A stretch of DNA of 64,000 nt, taken from Jannaschia pagri. Lineage in GTDB: Bacteria; Pseudomonadota; Alphaproteobacteria; Rhodobacterales; Rhodobacteraceae. The notes beneath the pieces are model-generated. The model was not told the DNA's origin and searched no databases. It saw only the letters and a list, made by a program, of their open reading frames with translations. The number at the start of each line of letters is the position of its first letter. Within the stretch, counting starts at the first letter, position 1. The stretch covers positions 1 to 64,000 of the forward strand of contig NZ_BPFH01000008.1 in the NCBI RefSeq assembly GCF_019655435.1, written 5' to 3'. The position numbers and the translations under genes were made by a program. Shown here in pieces: positions 1-8,341 of this stretch.

Positions 1-16
1 GGAGAACAGGCTAACT

Positions 17-400
17 TCAAACCGCGGACCTTTCAGGGGAGCAGGTCAAGGCCGAGATCGCGAAGAGGTCTTCGTTGACCCTAATCCCCTGGGCAATGAA
101 GTGGTTCCGCAGCGGCGGCAGAGCGAACCTATAGGCCAGGTACGCCGTCGCGGTCTTGTGTGCGAACTCGTTTGTGGCCTTGCCCGACGCGCCCCTCTCG
201 AACACGCCCGAGGCGCCTTCCAGAAGCGCGCTCGCCATTGCGCTTGAACCAATGGCGCACAAGGCTCGCTCCAGTGGTGGATCAGCGTCGGGTGACCCTC
301 GAACCGCGTCGCTAGCTCCGGCCACCGTCTGCTCGCCCGTTAGCGCCTCGAGCGCCACCTTCGCCTTGAACGCGGCCGCCTGCCGCGTCCTCTTCGCCAT
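17..400 (-). pseudogene. decayed IS3-family transposase orfA remnant
   Basis: The reading frame begins with MAKRTR and continues AAFKAKVALEALTGEQTVA, the usual N-terminus of the helix-turn-helix OrfA subunit of IS3-family transposases. Near 270-300 the homology jumps to another frame, which reads GHPTLIHHW (family pattern HPT-I-W), and then returns to the first frame as LLEGASGVFERG. Two frame changes inside one short domain mean the gene is broken. After the GVFERG block the frame no longer resembles the family, and no orfB or DDE domain is visible in the window. An in-frame start 27 bases further upstream (427) is possible but adds nothing typical. Confidence 0.7.
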
Positions 401-1024
401 CTCGTCCGTCTGCTTCTCGGAGACCATGAGGGCCTCAAATCGTAGCTTCCGTCAGCGTCCAGCTTCCACGGAGCACCTTAGATCGCTGTCTCGCTGGACG
501 CGATTCCGCCCTACGCCCCCCAATTTGACCCGGAAGGGGAATCCGGGGGAAACTTCACTAAAGAAGTGGTGTCTTGAAATTAAGGCCGACCGACAGTCAG
601 GGTTCGGTGCCCCGGGCGGGGGATGGTGTGTCTTCACTGGAATTGTCATACGCGCAACAAACGTTCGTGTTTCCAGCAAAATGAAGTTCAGCGCCAGGAC
701 GGGCTGAGGGTAAGCCTCTGACGATCCGCAGACCGGTAGCAGCCTAATTGTTCAGCCCACGGTGGCAGGGTGCTTAGGGCTGGCGGTGAAAGCACAGGAG
801 CACAGGCGGTAGGTCTCGAAACTGGCAGATGTCGAGACATGTCTGGAGTCGTCTGATCGTTAAGGATGGACGTCTTGGTCGGAATTCCTAACCACTCGTC
901 AAGTCGTTCGCGAAGCGCAAGAGCGGTTCTGCGCTCTGTGGCCTGGCGCCGCCTCGCGAACCTCTTGCTGCACGCCACAAGCAAGCGCTTATGCCCGGTG
1001 TCTTCCCACTCTACGGCGACCACT
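401..1024. other. intergenic stretch with no recognisable gene
   Basis: About 620 bases between the IS3 remnant and the end of soxT. Open frames exist on both strands but none gives a recognisable domain, and none has a convincing ribosome-binding site. The leftward frame covering 688-1134 runs into soxT out of phase and is poor in conserved-looking sequence. The stretch may be decayed insertion-sequence DNA, which fits the adjacent orfA remnant, but nothing in it proves this. Confidence 0.4.
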
Positions 1025-2077
1025 TTAAGCCATCCGTAGCCCTGTGATGAGCTGTCGGAGGCCCAAGGCGGCGCCTGCGACGATGCAGACCGCAACAATT
1101 GGGGCAGAGAGCGCAAGGGCCGAGAATGCTGCAAGGCCTTGGCCGACGGTGCAGCCTACGGCTAGGACAGCCCCGATGCCCATCAGCGCCGCACCACCAA
1201 TTTGCCGCCGCAACTCGCGCGGATCCTCGCAGGCTTCCCAGCGGAAATGGCCCTTGATCAGACTGCCGAGGAACGCCCCCATCAAGACCCCCGCAACGGA
1301 TCCGACGCCAAAGGTGATTGCCGTTCCGCTGGCGGTCATCAGCCACATCATCGAACTGCCGAGGGGGGCCGCAAAACTGTGGGAGACGACCGGCGTTGGG
1401 TCGAACCCCACACGACCGACCCAGGTTGTTCCCACCCAGGCGCTGGCAACCGCGAAGGCTACGACAAAACCCCAGGCAATGGCCGTCCAGTTCTGCCGAA
1501 AGCCCTTGTCCGCTAGGGCAACGCTTAGCACAATGAGGCCCATGCCGATGCCAAATGCCCAGTCCGGCAGTCCGGTCAAGAGGGCGAGGGCGGTCGCCAA
1601 ACTGGCGCTGTGATCGGCGGCAACCTCGGGGAAGAGCGAGACACGCAGTGCGGCAAAGGGTCCGGAGAGGACAGCCATTGCCGACAACCCCATGACCAGG
1701 ACGATCACGAACGACCGCAGGTCGCCTCCCCCCAGACGGGCAAGGGCCCCAAATCCGCAATTGCCCGCGATGGCCATGCCATAGCCAAACATCAGCCCGC
1801 CCATGGCAGCAGGCAGGATCGACACGGACGTCGCGAGATAAACCGAGCGATCAATCTCGGCCCAGCCAAAAGCAACGGCTAGGAACGTCAGACAAATCGC
1901 GCCGCCGAGGGCCACGCCCCACATGCGCGCCCGGTCCCAAGACCCGCCATAAAGGCCGTCTTCGATGGCGCCTAGGGTGCAAAAGCGGCCCAATCGCGCC
2001 GCCAAGCCCAGCAATATGCCCCCAAGGCACCCGACCAGAGCCATGGCCTGGCTCTCTCCGATGAGATCAATCAGCAT
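1025..2077 (-). CDS. soxT: SoxT-like YeeE/YedE family sulfur transporter
   Basis: A 350-residue polytopic inner-membrane protein of the YeeE/YedE (DUF395, TsuA-like) family, whose members import thiosulfate or other reduced sulfur species. The sequence is almost entirely hydrophobic helices. It carries paired small-residue/cysteine motifs typical of the family, GRFCTLGA near residue 33, GNCGFGA near 105 and VGCTVGQG near 313. The start is supported by a strong ribosome-binding site (GGAGGGAGG) a few bases upstream. It follows soxR by about 40 bases on the same strand, giving the transcript soxS-soxR-soxT as in other Rhodobacterales sox loci. The exact substrate cannot be read from sequence; the sulfur assignment rests on family and context. 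Confidence 0.85.
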   Translation of the reverse strand: MLIDLIGESQAMALVGCLGGILLGLAARLGRFCTLGAIEDGLYGGSWDRARMWGVALGGAICLTFLAVAFGWAEIDRSVYLATSVSILPAAMGGLMFGYGMAIAGNCGFGALARLGGGDLRSFVIVLVMGLSAMAVLSGPFAALRVSLFPEVAADHSASLATALALLTGLPDWAFGIGMGLIVLSVALADKGFRQNWTAIAWGFVVAFAVASAWVGTTWVGRVGFDPTPVVSHSFAAPLGSSMMWLMTASGTAITFGVGSVAGVLMGAFLGSLIKGHFRWEACEDPRELRRQIGGAALMGIGAVLAVGCTVGQGLAAFSALALSAPIVAVCIVAGAALGLRQLITGLRMA

Positions 2078-2118
2078 CCCCGATCCTCCCTCCTGAGGGA
2101 GGCGGTCAGGGTGTCCGC

Positions 2119-2538
2119 CTACCTCTCGTCTTCAGACCGGCAGAACAGGTCGTAGACGACATCTATGATCCTGATCGCACGATCATCGGTCAAGGAGTAG
2201 TATATTGTTTTGCCGTCACGCCGAGGTTGAACCAACCCCTCCAGCCGCAGCCGGCCAAGTTGTTGGGACACCGCAGCCTGGCGGGCCGAGAGCAATTCTT
2301 CCAGCTCGGTCACTGACTTTTCGCCAGACGCCAAGTGGCACAGGATCATCAGTCGACCTTCGTGGCTGATGGCCTTCAGGAAGTTAGACGCAGCCGTGGC
2401 GTTCTCGACCATGCGATCGAGGTCTTCCTCGCAAGTCTCGGGACCGAAGACCGGTAGGGACACGGCGGCACTCTCCTTCAGGGCCGCTGTGCCTAAGGGG
2501 TCTTGGGTGGCGGCAACCTCTGGCCTACTACCGTCCAT
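2119..2538 (-). CDS. soxR: ArsR-family repressor SoxR of the sox locus
   Basis: A 139-residue winged-helix DNA-binding protein of the ArsR/SmtB family. The domain runs from LKAISHEGRLMILCHL through VTELEELLSARQAAVSQQLGRLR (recognition helix) to the wing DGKTIYYSL. Two cysteines outside the helices (one in PETCEEDL, one in LFCRSEDER) could be the sulfur-sensing pair, as proposed for SoxR and related BigR/SqrR proteins. I chose the ATG at 2538, which overlaps the soxS stop by 11 bases; an upstream in-frame start at 2580 would overlap soxS more. In relatives this protein represses the soxV and soxX promoters in the absence of reduced sulfur. It is distinct from the unrelated redox regulator also called SoxR in enterobacteria. 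Confidence 0.85.
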   Translation of the reverse strand: MDGSRPEVAATQDPLGTAALKESAAVSLPVFGPETCEEDLDRMVENATAASNFLKAISHEGRLMILCHLASGEKSVTELEELLSARQAAVSQQLGRLRLEGLVQPRRDGKTIYYSLTDDRAIRIIDVVYDLFCRSEDER

Positions 2539-2932
2539 CGCGCCACCCGTCCAGTTCGGGGATGTCTTCGGCTGCCGCATCCAACATCTGACCTAGCACG
2601 GGCCAAAAGAAGTCTTCGCCCGGGTATCCCTCGCGCCGGGCGACCTCCTGTCCGTCGTGCAACAACACAAAGGTAGGTGTGAAGCGCATACGGCTGGTCA
2701 GGCGAATGTCGTCGGGAAGAGGGTCGTGGATGTCGACCCTGCGGAGCGGCGCGGCCCGGCCCTCGGCGGTCTTGGCATAGGCGTCACCGACTTCGGCATC
2801 CCAGCGGGCGCACCAGATGCAGCCCTCTTCCTCGCCCATCAAAAGCGCGACCTGTGCCATGGCTGGCACCGGGATCGCGACCAAGACAGCCAAAGCAGCC
2901 GTCCGCAACAAAGGTTGCAATTCATAAATCAT
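2528..2932 (-). CDS. soxS: periplasmic thioredoxin-like protein SoxS
   Basis: A 134-residue protein with an N-terminal signal peptide (cleavage probably after PAMA, about residue 25) and a thioredoxin-like fold. The redox motif is CIWC at about residues 38-41, and the cis-proline region reads RFTPTFVLLHDG. In Paracoccus, SoxS keeps the SoxYZ carrier in its reactive state. It is the first gene of the leftward soxSRT unit and is divergent from soxV with about 40 bases between them; its start codon lies inside the AT-rich putative operator. The gene overlaps soxR at its 3' end. Confidence 0.85.
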   Translation of the reverse strand: MIYELQPLLRTAALAVLVAIPVPAMAQVALLMGEEEGCIWCARWDAEVGDAYAKTAEGRAAPLRRVDIHDPLPDDIRLTSRMRFTPTFVLLHDGQEVARREGYPGEDFFWPVLGQMLDAAAEDIPELDGWRDGR

Positions 2933-2943
2933 AATTTGAATAT
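2920..2943. promoter_or_regulatory. AT-rich putative SoxR operator, soxS-soxV intergenic
   Basis: ATTCA at 2920-2924 and TGAAT at 2937-2941 form an inverted repeat with a 12-base spacer in an unusually AT-rich patch between the divergent soxS and soxV genes; it continues as GAATATG. ArsR-type SoxR repressors are known to bind the soxS-V intergenic region in related bacteria. The motif assignment is by eye. Confidence 0.45.
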
Positions 2944-2970
2944 GTGTTGGGAGCGAGGGAAGGCAAGTAC

Positions 2971-3702
2971 ATGTTTGACGTCACCATAGCGGGGGCGACC
3001 TTGGCGGGTCTGCTGTCCTTTTTGTCACCCTGTATCTTGCCGATGGTGCCTTTCTATCTGTCATATCTGGCAGGCGGGTCCTTGATGGCGCTGGAGGAGG
3101 GCAACCTGCCGCAAGGTATGCGCCGCCGCGCGATCCTGTCGGCCGTGGCCTTTGCCTTGGGCGTCGCGACGATCTTTGTGGGTCTCGGGGCGACCGCGAC
3201 GGCCTTCGGTCAGATCGTGCGCGATTGGTTCGATGTCCTGCGGTGGGTGGCGGTTGGGATCATCCTGCTCATGGGGCTGCACTTTCTCGGCGTTCTCAAG
3301 ATCGGGCTGCTTTATCGGTCGTTTGGTCAGGGGGCGGGCGATGGCGAAGCCAAGGGCGGCATCGTCGCTGGCTACCTGATCGGCCTGGCGTTTGCCTTTG
3401 GGTGGACGCCGTGCGTCGGGCCCGTGCTGGCGGCGATTCTGTTCATGGCAGGCGCCCAAGACAGTGTGGGGCAGGGGATGACCCTGCTGCTGGCCTATGC
3501 ATTTGGGATGACGGCGCCCTTCGTGGTCGCCGCCGCTTTCGTGGGGCCGTTCCTGCGGTGGATGCGTGGGTTTCGCCGCCATTTGCCCAAGATCGAAAAG
3601 ACCATGGGCGCGTCCCTCGTGGTCTTTGCGCTGCTGATTGCGACCAACTCTATGAACGCCATCGCGAACTGGATGCTGCAATTCTGGCCGGCTATCGGCT
3701 GA
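2971..3702 (+). CDS. soxV: CcdA/DsbD-type membrane thiol transporter SoxV
   Basis: A 243-residue, six-helix membrane protein of the CcdA family, which carries reducing equivalents from cytoplasmic thioredoxin to the periplasm. The family signature cysteines are present in FLSPCILPMVPFYLSYLAGG near the N-terminus and in FGWTPCVGPVLAA near residue 150. The preferred start is the ATG at 2971, preceded by GAGGGAAGG; a GTG at 2944 in the same frame would add nine residues but falls in the probable operator. It heads the rightward sox transcript and is followed after 13 bases by soxW, its probable periplasmic thioredoxin partner. Together SoxV and SoxW supply reductant needed for SoxYZ activity. 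Confidence 0.9.
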   Translation: MFDVTIAGATLAGLLSFLSPCILPMVPFYLSYLAGGSLMALEEGNLPQGMRRRAILSAVAFALGVATIFVGLGATATAFGQIVRDWFDVLRWVAVGIILLMGLHFLGVLKIGLLYRSFGQGAGDGEAKGGIVAGYLIGLAFAFGWTPCVGPVLAAILFMAGAQDSVGQGMTLLLAYAFGMTAPFVVAAAFVGPFLRWMRGFRRHLPKIEKTMGASLVVFALLIATNSMNAIANWMLQFWPAIG

Positions 3703-3715
3703 ACGGGAGGATAAG

Positions 3716-4267
3716 ATGAGACACTGGATCGCGGCATTGGCCGTCGGCTTAGCGCTGCCTGCGGGCGCCGCCGAAATCGGGGACGACGGGCTGCATAAGG
3801 CGCCCTGGATGGTCGAAACCTTCAAGGACCTGCGCGAGGACTTGGCCGAGGCCACCGCCGAGGGGCGGCGCCTAATGGTGATCGTGGAACAGCGCGGCTG
3901 CATCTATTGCACCAAGATGCACGAAGAGGTGTTTTCCCAACCGGACATCGCCGCCACCTTGGGGACGGATTACTTCGTCGTGCAACTCAACATGTTCGGG
4001 GACGTCGAGGTCGTGGACTTCGATGGTGAGATCCTGTCCGAGAAGGCCGCTGTGCGCAAATGGGGGCTGAACTTCACCCCCCTGCTGCTGTTTTTCCCAG
4101 AAGAGGTGCCCGAAGGCGTCACCGCAGAGGACGCCGCCGTGGCCACTGTGCCCGGGGCCTTTGGGGCGGAGACGACGCGCAACATGCTCAGCTGGGTTCT
4201 GGAGAAGGGCTATGCCGGGGATGAGCCGTTCCAAGTCTACCATGCGCGCAAGCTGAACGGTGGCTGA
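3716..4267 (+). CDS. soxW: periplasmic thioredoxin SoxW
   Basis: A 183-residue thioredoxin-fold protein with a short signal peptide ending near PAGAAE (about residue 19). The redox motif is GCIYC near residue 62, in the context VIVEQRGCIYC, and the cis-proline lies in GLNFTPLLLFF. The family accepts electrons from the membrane protein SoxV. It lies 13 bases downstream of soxV with a GGAGG-type ribosome-binding site and about 90 bases upstream of soxX; that gap contains a second AT-rich putative SoxR site, so soxX may have its own promoter. Confidence 0.9.
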   Translation: MRHWIAALAVGLALPAGAAEIGDDGLHKAPWMVETFKDLREDLAEATAEGRRLMVIVEQRGCIYCTKMHEEVFSQPDIAATLGTDYFVVQLNMFGDVEVVDFDGEILSEKAAVRKWGLNFTPLLLFFPEEVPEGVTAEDAAVATVPGAFGAETTRNMLSWVLEKGYAGDEPFQVYHARKLNGG

Positions 4268-4270
4268 AAC

Positions 4271-4296
4271 ATTTAAGTATTCACAAGTATGCATTC
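4271..4296. promoter_or_regulatory. AT-rich putative SoxR operator, soxW-soxX intergenic
   Basis: The patch ATTTAAGTATTCA followed by CAAGTATGCATTC stands out from the GC-rich surroundings and shares TATTCA with the soxS-V site. In related sox loci the soxW-X intergenic region is a second SoxR target and a second promoter. No strict palindrome could be defined. Confidence 0.35.
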
Positions 4297-4360
4297 GTTC
4301 TTGCCAGATCACGGCCGCGTGAGCTAACCTCGGAGTCGGAGGACGACCAAGGGAGGTTTC

Positions 4361-4840
4361 ATGGGACGCTTTGCGTTAGGCATTGCGGCGACATTCGCCG
4401 CTGCGACGATGGCTGTTGCCGAGGGTGCCATTGCGCCCGGTGACGTCGAATACGATGAATACGGTGCGGTTGCGGCGTCCCTGACGGGCGTGGCGGGTGA
4501 CGCGGAAAACGGCAAGCTCTTGATGAACAAGGGGGCAGGCAACTGTATTGCCTGTCATGCCGTGAGCGCCCTGTCAGAGCTGAGCTTTCATGGCGAAATT
4601 GGCCCCATGCTGGACGGCGTGGCCGACCGCTGGACCGAAGCGGATCTGCGCGGGATCGTGGCCAACGCCAAGGTGATGTTCGACGGCACGATGATGCCGT
4701 CCTTCTACAAGACCACGGGCTACACCCGACCGGGTGACGCTTACACGGGCAAGGCCGCCCAAGGTGAATTGGCCCCACTTCTGACCGCGCAAGAGGTCGA
4801 GGACGTGGTCGCCTATCTGATGACATTGAAGGAGACCTGA
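4361..4840 (+). CDS. soxX: cytochrome c subunit SoxX of the SoxAX complex
   Basis: A 159-residue periplasmic monohaem cytochrome c. A signal peptide ends around residue 20-22 (AVAEG). The haem-binding motif is CIACH at residues 62-66, and the distal methionine is probably in GTMMPSF. SoxX pairs with SoxA to couple thiosulfate oxidatively to the SoxY cysteine. The start has a good ribosome-binding site (GGGAGG). soxY follows after one base, so the two are almost certainly co-translated. Confidence 0.93.
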   Translation: MGRFALGIAATFAAATMAVAEGAIAPGDVEYDEYGAVAASLTGVAGDAENGKLLMNKGAGNCIACHAVSALSELSFHGEIGPMLDGVADRWTEADLRGIVANAKVMFDGTMMPSFYKTTGYTRPGDAYTGKAAQGELAPLLTAQEVEDVVAYLMTLKET

Positions 4841-4841
4841 G

Positions 4842-5267
4842 ATGCAACTCACACGACGTGATGCGCTTGCGCTCGGCGGGGCGGCCCTGTCGCTGGCCGC
4901 GCTGCCAATGCGCGCCCTGGCCGCAACCGACATGGTGGGTGAGGCGATCACCGCGTTCACCGGTGGGGCAGACGTGGGCGAGCGCGGGATCACCCTGACC
5001 GCGCCGGAGATTGCCGAGAACGGCAACACTGTTCCGATCGAGGTCGACGCGCCGGGCGCTGCCGCCATCATGGTGCTGGCCGCTGGCAACCCGAACCCTG
5101 ACGTGGGCACGTTCAACTTCGGCCCCTTGGCCGCCAGCCAGTTCGCTTCCACCCGGATCCGTTTGGCCGGCACCCAAGATGTGATTGCCATCGCCAAGAT
5201 GGCCGACGGCAGCTTCGTTCGCGCCTCGCAAGAGGTCAAAGTCACCATCGGCGGCTGCGGCGGCTGA
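4842..5267 (+). CDS. soxY: sulfur carrier protein SoxY
   Basis: A 141-residue carrier that holds sulfur intermediates on a C-terminal swinging-arm cysteine. The chain ends with the diagnostic GGCGG, putting the carrier cysteine at residue 139. The N-terminus has a Tat signal (LTRRDALALGG), so the folded SoxYZ complex is exported as a unit. The core is the usual immunoglobulin-like domain (about residues 33-135). The ribosome-binding site GGAGA lies inside the end of soxX. soxZ follows after 23 bases. Confidence 0.95.
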   Translation: MQLTRRDALALGGAALSLAALPMRALAATDMVGEAITAFTGGADVGERGITLTAPEIAENGNTVPIEVDAPGAAAIMVLAAGNPNPDVGTFNFGPLAASQFASTRIRLAGTQDVIAIAKMADGSFVRASQEVKVTIGGCGG

Positions 5268-5290
5268 GTTCAGGACACAGGAGAGAGATC

Positions 5291-5620
5291 ATGGCCACAG
5301 GCGTCAAACCCCGCGTCCGCGTTCCCAAGTCTGCTTCGGCGGGCGAAGCGATCACCATCAAAACGCTGATTTCCCACCAGATGGAATCCGGTCAGCGGAA
5401 GGACAAAGAGGGGAACATCATTCCCCGGTCGATCATCAACCGCTTCACAGTGGATTTCGACGGCGAGAATGTCATCGACGTCGCCCTTGAACCGGCGATC
5501 TCGACCAACCCGTACTTTGAGTTCGAGGCCACTGTGCCCGCCTCGGGCAGCTTCGTCTTCACTTGGTACGACGACGACGGCGACATCTACACCGAAGAGA
5601 AAGCCATTACGGTTTCCTGA
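5291..5620 (+). CDS. soxZ: SoxZ, partner of the SoxY carrier
   Basis: A 109-residue protein with the SoxZ immunoglobulin-like fold, beginning ATGVKPRVRVP and containing the conserved ISHQMESGQRKD segment. It has no signal peptide; in this family SoxZ is exported with Tat-tagged SoxY. The length is the family norm. It forms the SoxYZ heterodimer that carries substrates between SoxAX, SoxB and SoxCD. A clear GGAGAGA ribosome-binding site precedes it. Confidence 0.95.
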   Translation: MATGVKPRVRVPKSASAGEAITIKTLISHQMESGQRKDKEGNIIPRSIINRFTVDFDGENVIDVALEPAISTNPYFEFEATVPASGSFVFTWYDDDGDIYTEEKAITVS

Positions 5621-5686
5621 CCGACGGGGTCGGGCGCGACCGAGGAGGGGCGCGCCCAAACACCCGGTAGGCAAGGGAGGAACGAC

Positions 5687-6532
5687 ATGAAGAGAACGAC
5701 CCTGACGGCCATCGCACTTGCGATGGTCACCGGCCCAGCCATGGCCGATCCAGATGCCGACGCGCTCGTGGTAAATGGCGAGATAGAGATGGTGACAGAG
5801 GCCTCGGCCCCCGCCCATTTGGAGGGCGCGCTGAAAACCGTCTACTCCGGCTGGCGCTTCCGGTCGGACGAGACTCAGGCCGTGCAAATGGATGATTTCG
5901 ACAACCCCGGGATGCTGGGTGTCGAGGTCGCCTTGGATGCCTGGACCGAAGTCGCCGGGACCGAAGGCGAAAGCTGTGCCTCTTGCCACGGGTCACCCGA
6001 AGAGATGGCAGGCGTCAGCGCGACTTACCCCAAGTGGGATGCCGCCGCAGGTGAGGTTCAGACCCTGACCATGCAGATGAACGAATGCCGGACGGAGCGC
6101 ATGGGCGCCGAGCCATACGCCTATGACAAAGGTGACGCGATCAACATGACCGCGCTGCTGACGTCCGTGTCGCGGGGCATGCCCATGAGCGTGGCCATCG
6201 ACGGTCCCGCCGCCGAGACCTGGGAGATGGGCAAGGAGTTGTACTACACCCGCTTCGGTCAGTTGGAGCTGTCCTGCGCCAACTGCCACGAAGACAACTA
6301 CGGTATGATGATCCGCGCCGATCACCTGTCCCAGGGTCAGATCAACGGCTTCCCCACGTATCGCTTGAAGAACACCAAGCTGAACGGCGTGCACTCGCGG
6401 TTCAAGGGCTGCATCCGGGATACGCGGGCCGAGACCTTTGCCCCTGGCTCGCCCGAGCTGATCGCGCTGGAGCTCTACGTCGCTTCGCGCAGCAACGGCC
6501 TGTCGGTCGAAGGCCCCAGCGTCCGCAACTAA
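5687..6532 (+). CDS. soxA: dihaem cytochrome c SoxA (L-cysteine S-thiosulfotransferase)
   Basis: A 281-residue catalytic subunit of SoxAX. The signal peptide ends at PAMA (residue 20). Two haem motifs are present, CASCH at 97-101 and CANCH at 197-201, so this is the dihaem form. The active-site cysteine that becomes the haem ligand is Cys242 in FKGCIRDTRAE. The extra Cys133 (MNECR) may form a structural disulfide. The complex joins thiosulfate to SoxY Cys and releases two electrons. A hairpin resembling a terminator follows the gene before soxB. Confidence 0.95.
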   Translation: MKRTTLTAIALAMVTGPAMADPDADALVVNGEIEMVTEASAPAHLEGALKTVYSGWRFRSDETQAVQMDDFDNPGMLGVEVALDAWTEVAGTEGESCASCHGSPEEMAGVSATYPKWDAAAGEVQTLTMQMNECRTERMGAEPYAYDKGDAINMTALLTSVSRGMPMSVAIDGPAAETWEMGKELYYTRFGQLELSCANCHEDNYGMMIRADHLSQGQINGFPTYRLKNTKLNGVHSRFKGCIRDTRAETFAPGSPELIALELYVASRSNGLSVEGPSVRN

Positions 6533-6538
6533 CGAACC

Positions 6539-6576
6539 GGGCCCGCCCGCCGGAAACGGTTGGCGGGCCCTTTCTT
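6539..6576 (+). terminator. terminator-like hairpin between soxA and soxB
   Basis: GGGCCCGCC (6539-6547) pairs perfectly with GGCGGGCCC (6562-6570) around a 14-base loop, and is followed by TTTCTTC. This resembles an intrinsic terminator with an interrupted U-tract. Because soxB follows on the same strand it could be a partial terminator or an mRNA end-stabiliser that sets different levels of the soxVWXYZA and soxBCD segments. Confidence 0.65.
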
Positions 6577-6577
6577 C

Positions 6578-6601
6578 TTCGCAAACATGCAAAATTGCGA
6601 A
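6578..6601. promoter_or_regulatory. inverted repeat upstream of soxB, candidate operator
   Basis: TTCGCAA (6578-6584) and TTGCGAA (6595-6601) are exact 7-base inverted arms separated by 10 bases, ending just before the soxB ribosome-binding site (GGAGGG). The 24-base dimensions suit a dimeric repressor. It follows directly on the soxA hairpin, suggesting a separate control point for soxBCD. Confidence 0.45.
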
Positions 6602-6606
6602 TGTGA

Positions 6607-8313
6607 TTGGAGGGTGAGATGATCTCACGGCGCGATTTCCTACAGGCAGCCATGGCGGCCTCTGCCATCTACGGCGGCAGCGCTTTTGGCAATTGGTCCC
6701 GCCTGGCCGCGCAGCAGGCCATGACCCAGGACGACCTGCTGTCGTTTGACACCTCGGGCAATGTGACGCTGATCCATATCACGGACATCCACGCCCAGCT
6801 TGTCCCCACCTGGTTCCGCGAGCCCGAGATCAACCTGGGCGTGGGCGAGGCCCTGGGCCAGCCGCCCCATATCACGGGTACCGACTTCCTGCGCCGCTAT
6901 GGGATCGAGGCGAACTCTGCCCTGCAATACGCGCTGTCCTATCCCGATTTCTCGGCCCTCGCGCGCCAGTACGGGCGCATGGGCGGGGCGGATCGCATCG
7001 CGACCGTGGTGAAGGCCATTCGCGCGGATCGGCCAGATGCGCTGCTGCTCGACGGGGGCGATACTTGGCAGGGCAGCCTGACCGCTCTGCGCACCCAGGG
7101 CCAAGACATGGTCAATGTCTTCAACGCGCTGGGCACCGATGCCATGACCTCCCACTGGGAATTCACGCTGGGGTTGGACCGGGTCACCGACATCGTCGAC
7201 AACCATCTGCAATTCCCCTTCCTCGGCGCGAATATCTTCGATGCCGAATGGGATGAGCCGGCCTATGAGCCCTATCAGATGTTCGAACGCGGCGGTGTGC
7301 AGGTCGCCGTCATCGGCCAGGCCTTCCCCTATATGCCCATCGCCAACCCTGGCTACATGTTCCCCGGTCTCAGCTTTGGCGTCCGGCAGGAGCGGATGGC
7401 CGAGGTCGTGGCCGAGGCGCGTGCGGCGGGGGCCGAAGCGGTCGTCGTCCTGTCCCACAACGGTTTCGACGTGGACCGCAAGCTGGCCGCCAATGTGCCC
7501 GGCATCGACGTCATCCTGACTGGTCACACCCACGACGCGCTGCCCGAGCCATTGCTGGTCGGCAAAACCCATCTGATCGCCTCGGGCAGTCACGGCAAGT
7601 TCGTCAGCCGTCTGGATCTGGATGTGCGCGACGGTGAGGTGAAGGGCGTCAATCACAAGCTGATCCCGATCTTCTCGGATGTGATCGCGCCGGACTCGGA
7701 GATGACGGCTTTGGTCGAGGCCGAACGCGCGCCTTTCAAGGACGAGTTGACCGAGGTTCTGGGCCGCACCGATGGGCTGCTCTACCGCCGGGGCAACTTC
7801 AACGGCACCTGGGATGACCTGATCTGCGACGCCCTGTTGGAAGAGCGGGAGGCCGATATCGCCCTCTCACCCGGCTTCCGCTGGGGCGCCTCGGTCCTGC
7901 CCGATCAGGACATCACCCGCGAAGACCTGATGAACGCCACGGCCATGTCCTACCCGGAGGCCTACCGCTCCGAGATGACGGGCGAGTTGCTGCACACCAT
8001 CCTGGAGGATGTGGCCGACAACCTGTTTAACCCCGACCCTTACTACCAGCAGGGCGGCGACATGGTTCGCGTTGGTGGCATGGGCTACCGTATCGACATC
8101 AACCAGCCCCAGGGCAGCCGCATCACCGAGATGACGCTGCTCAAGACCGGCGAGCGGATCGACCCGACCAAGACTTATGTCGTCGCGGGCTGGGCCAGCG
8201 TGAACCCGGAGGTGGAGGGTCCCCCCATTTGGGACGTGGTCGAGGCGCATATCCGTCGCCAGGGCACCGTCTCCGTCTCCCCCAACGACAGCGTGCAAGT
8301 GGTCACAGGATGA
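6607..8313 (+). CDS. soxB: SoxB, dimanganese S-sulfosulfanyl-cysteine sulfohydrolase
   Basis: A 568-residue periplasmic hydrolase of the 5'-nucleotidase/metallophosphatase superfamily that cleaves terminal sulfate from thiosulfate-loaded SoxY. The N-terminus has a Tat-type signal (SRRDFLQAAMAA). Metal-binding motifs are HITDIHAQ (about 53-60) and LDGGDTWQG (144-152). SHWEF (178-182) replaces the GNHEF of nucleotidases and is diagnostic of SoxB. Later metal ligands lie in VLSHNGFD and TGHTHD. The start at 6607 gives an overlap-free initiation after GGAGGG and a second ATG two codons later (GAGATGATC); the ATG at 6619 (MISRRDF) is equally possible. soxC follows after 28 bases. Confidence 0.95.
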   Translation: MEGEMISRRDFLQAAMAASAIYGGSAFGNWSRLAAQQAMTQDDLLSFDTSGNVTLIHITDIHAQLVPTWFREPEINLGVGEALGQPPHITGTDFLRRYGIEANSALQYALSYPDFSALARQYGRMGGADRIATVVKAIRADRPDALLLDGGDTWQGSLTALRTQGQDMVNVFNALGTDAMTSHWEFTLGLDRVTDIVDNHLQFPFLGANIFDAEWDEPAYEPYQMFERGGVQVAVIGQAFPYMPIANPGYMFPGLSFGVRQERMAEVVAEARAAGAEAVVVLSHNGFDVDRKLAANVPGIDVILTGHTHDALPEPLLVGKTHLIASGSHGKFVSRLDLDVRDGEVKGVNHKLIPIFSDVIAPDSEMTALVEAERAPFKDELTEVLGRTDGLLYRRGNFNGTWDDLICDALLEEREADIALSPGFRWGASVLPDQDITREDLMNATAMSYPEAYRSEMTGELLHTILEDVADNLFNPDPYYQQGGDMVRVGGMGYRIDINQPQGSRITEMTLLKTGERIDPTKTYVVAGWASVNPEVEGPPIWDVVEAHIRRQGTVSVSPNDSVQVVTG

Positions 8314-8341
8314 CCCGCACCCCGATCAAGGAGTATCTGCA

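Noticed and set aside
688-1134. Leftward open frame next to soxT
   Set aside because: It overlaps soxT in another phase, has no start signal and shows no recognised domain. A possible transposase fragment was considered but could not be supported.
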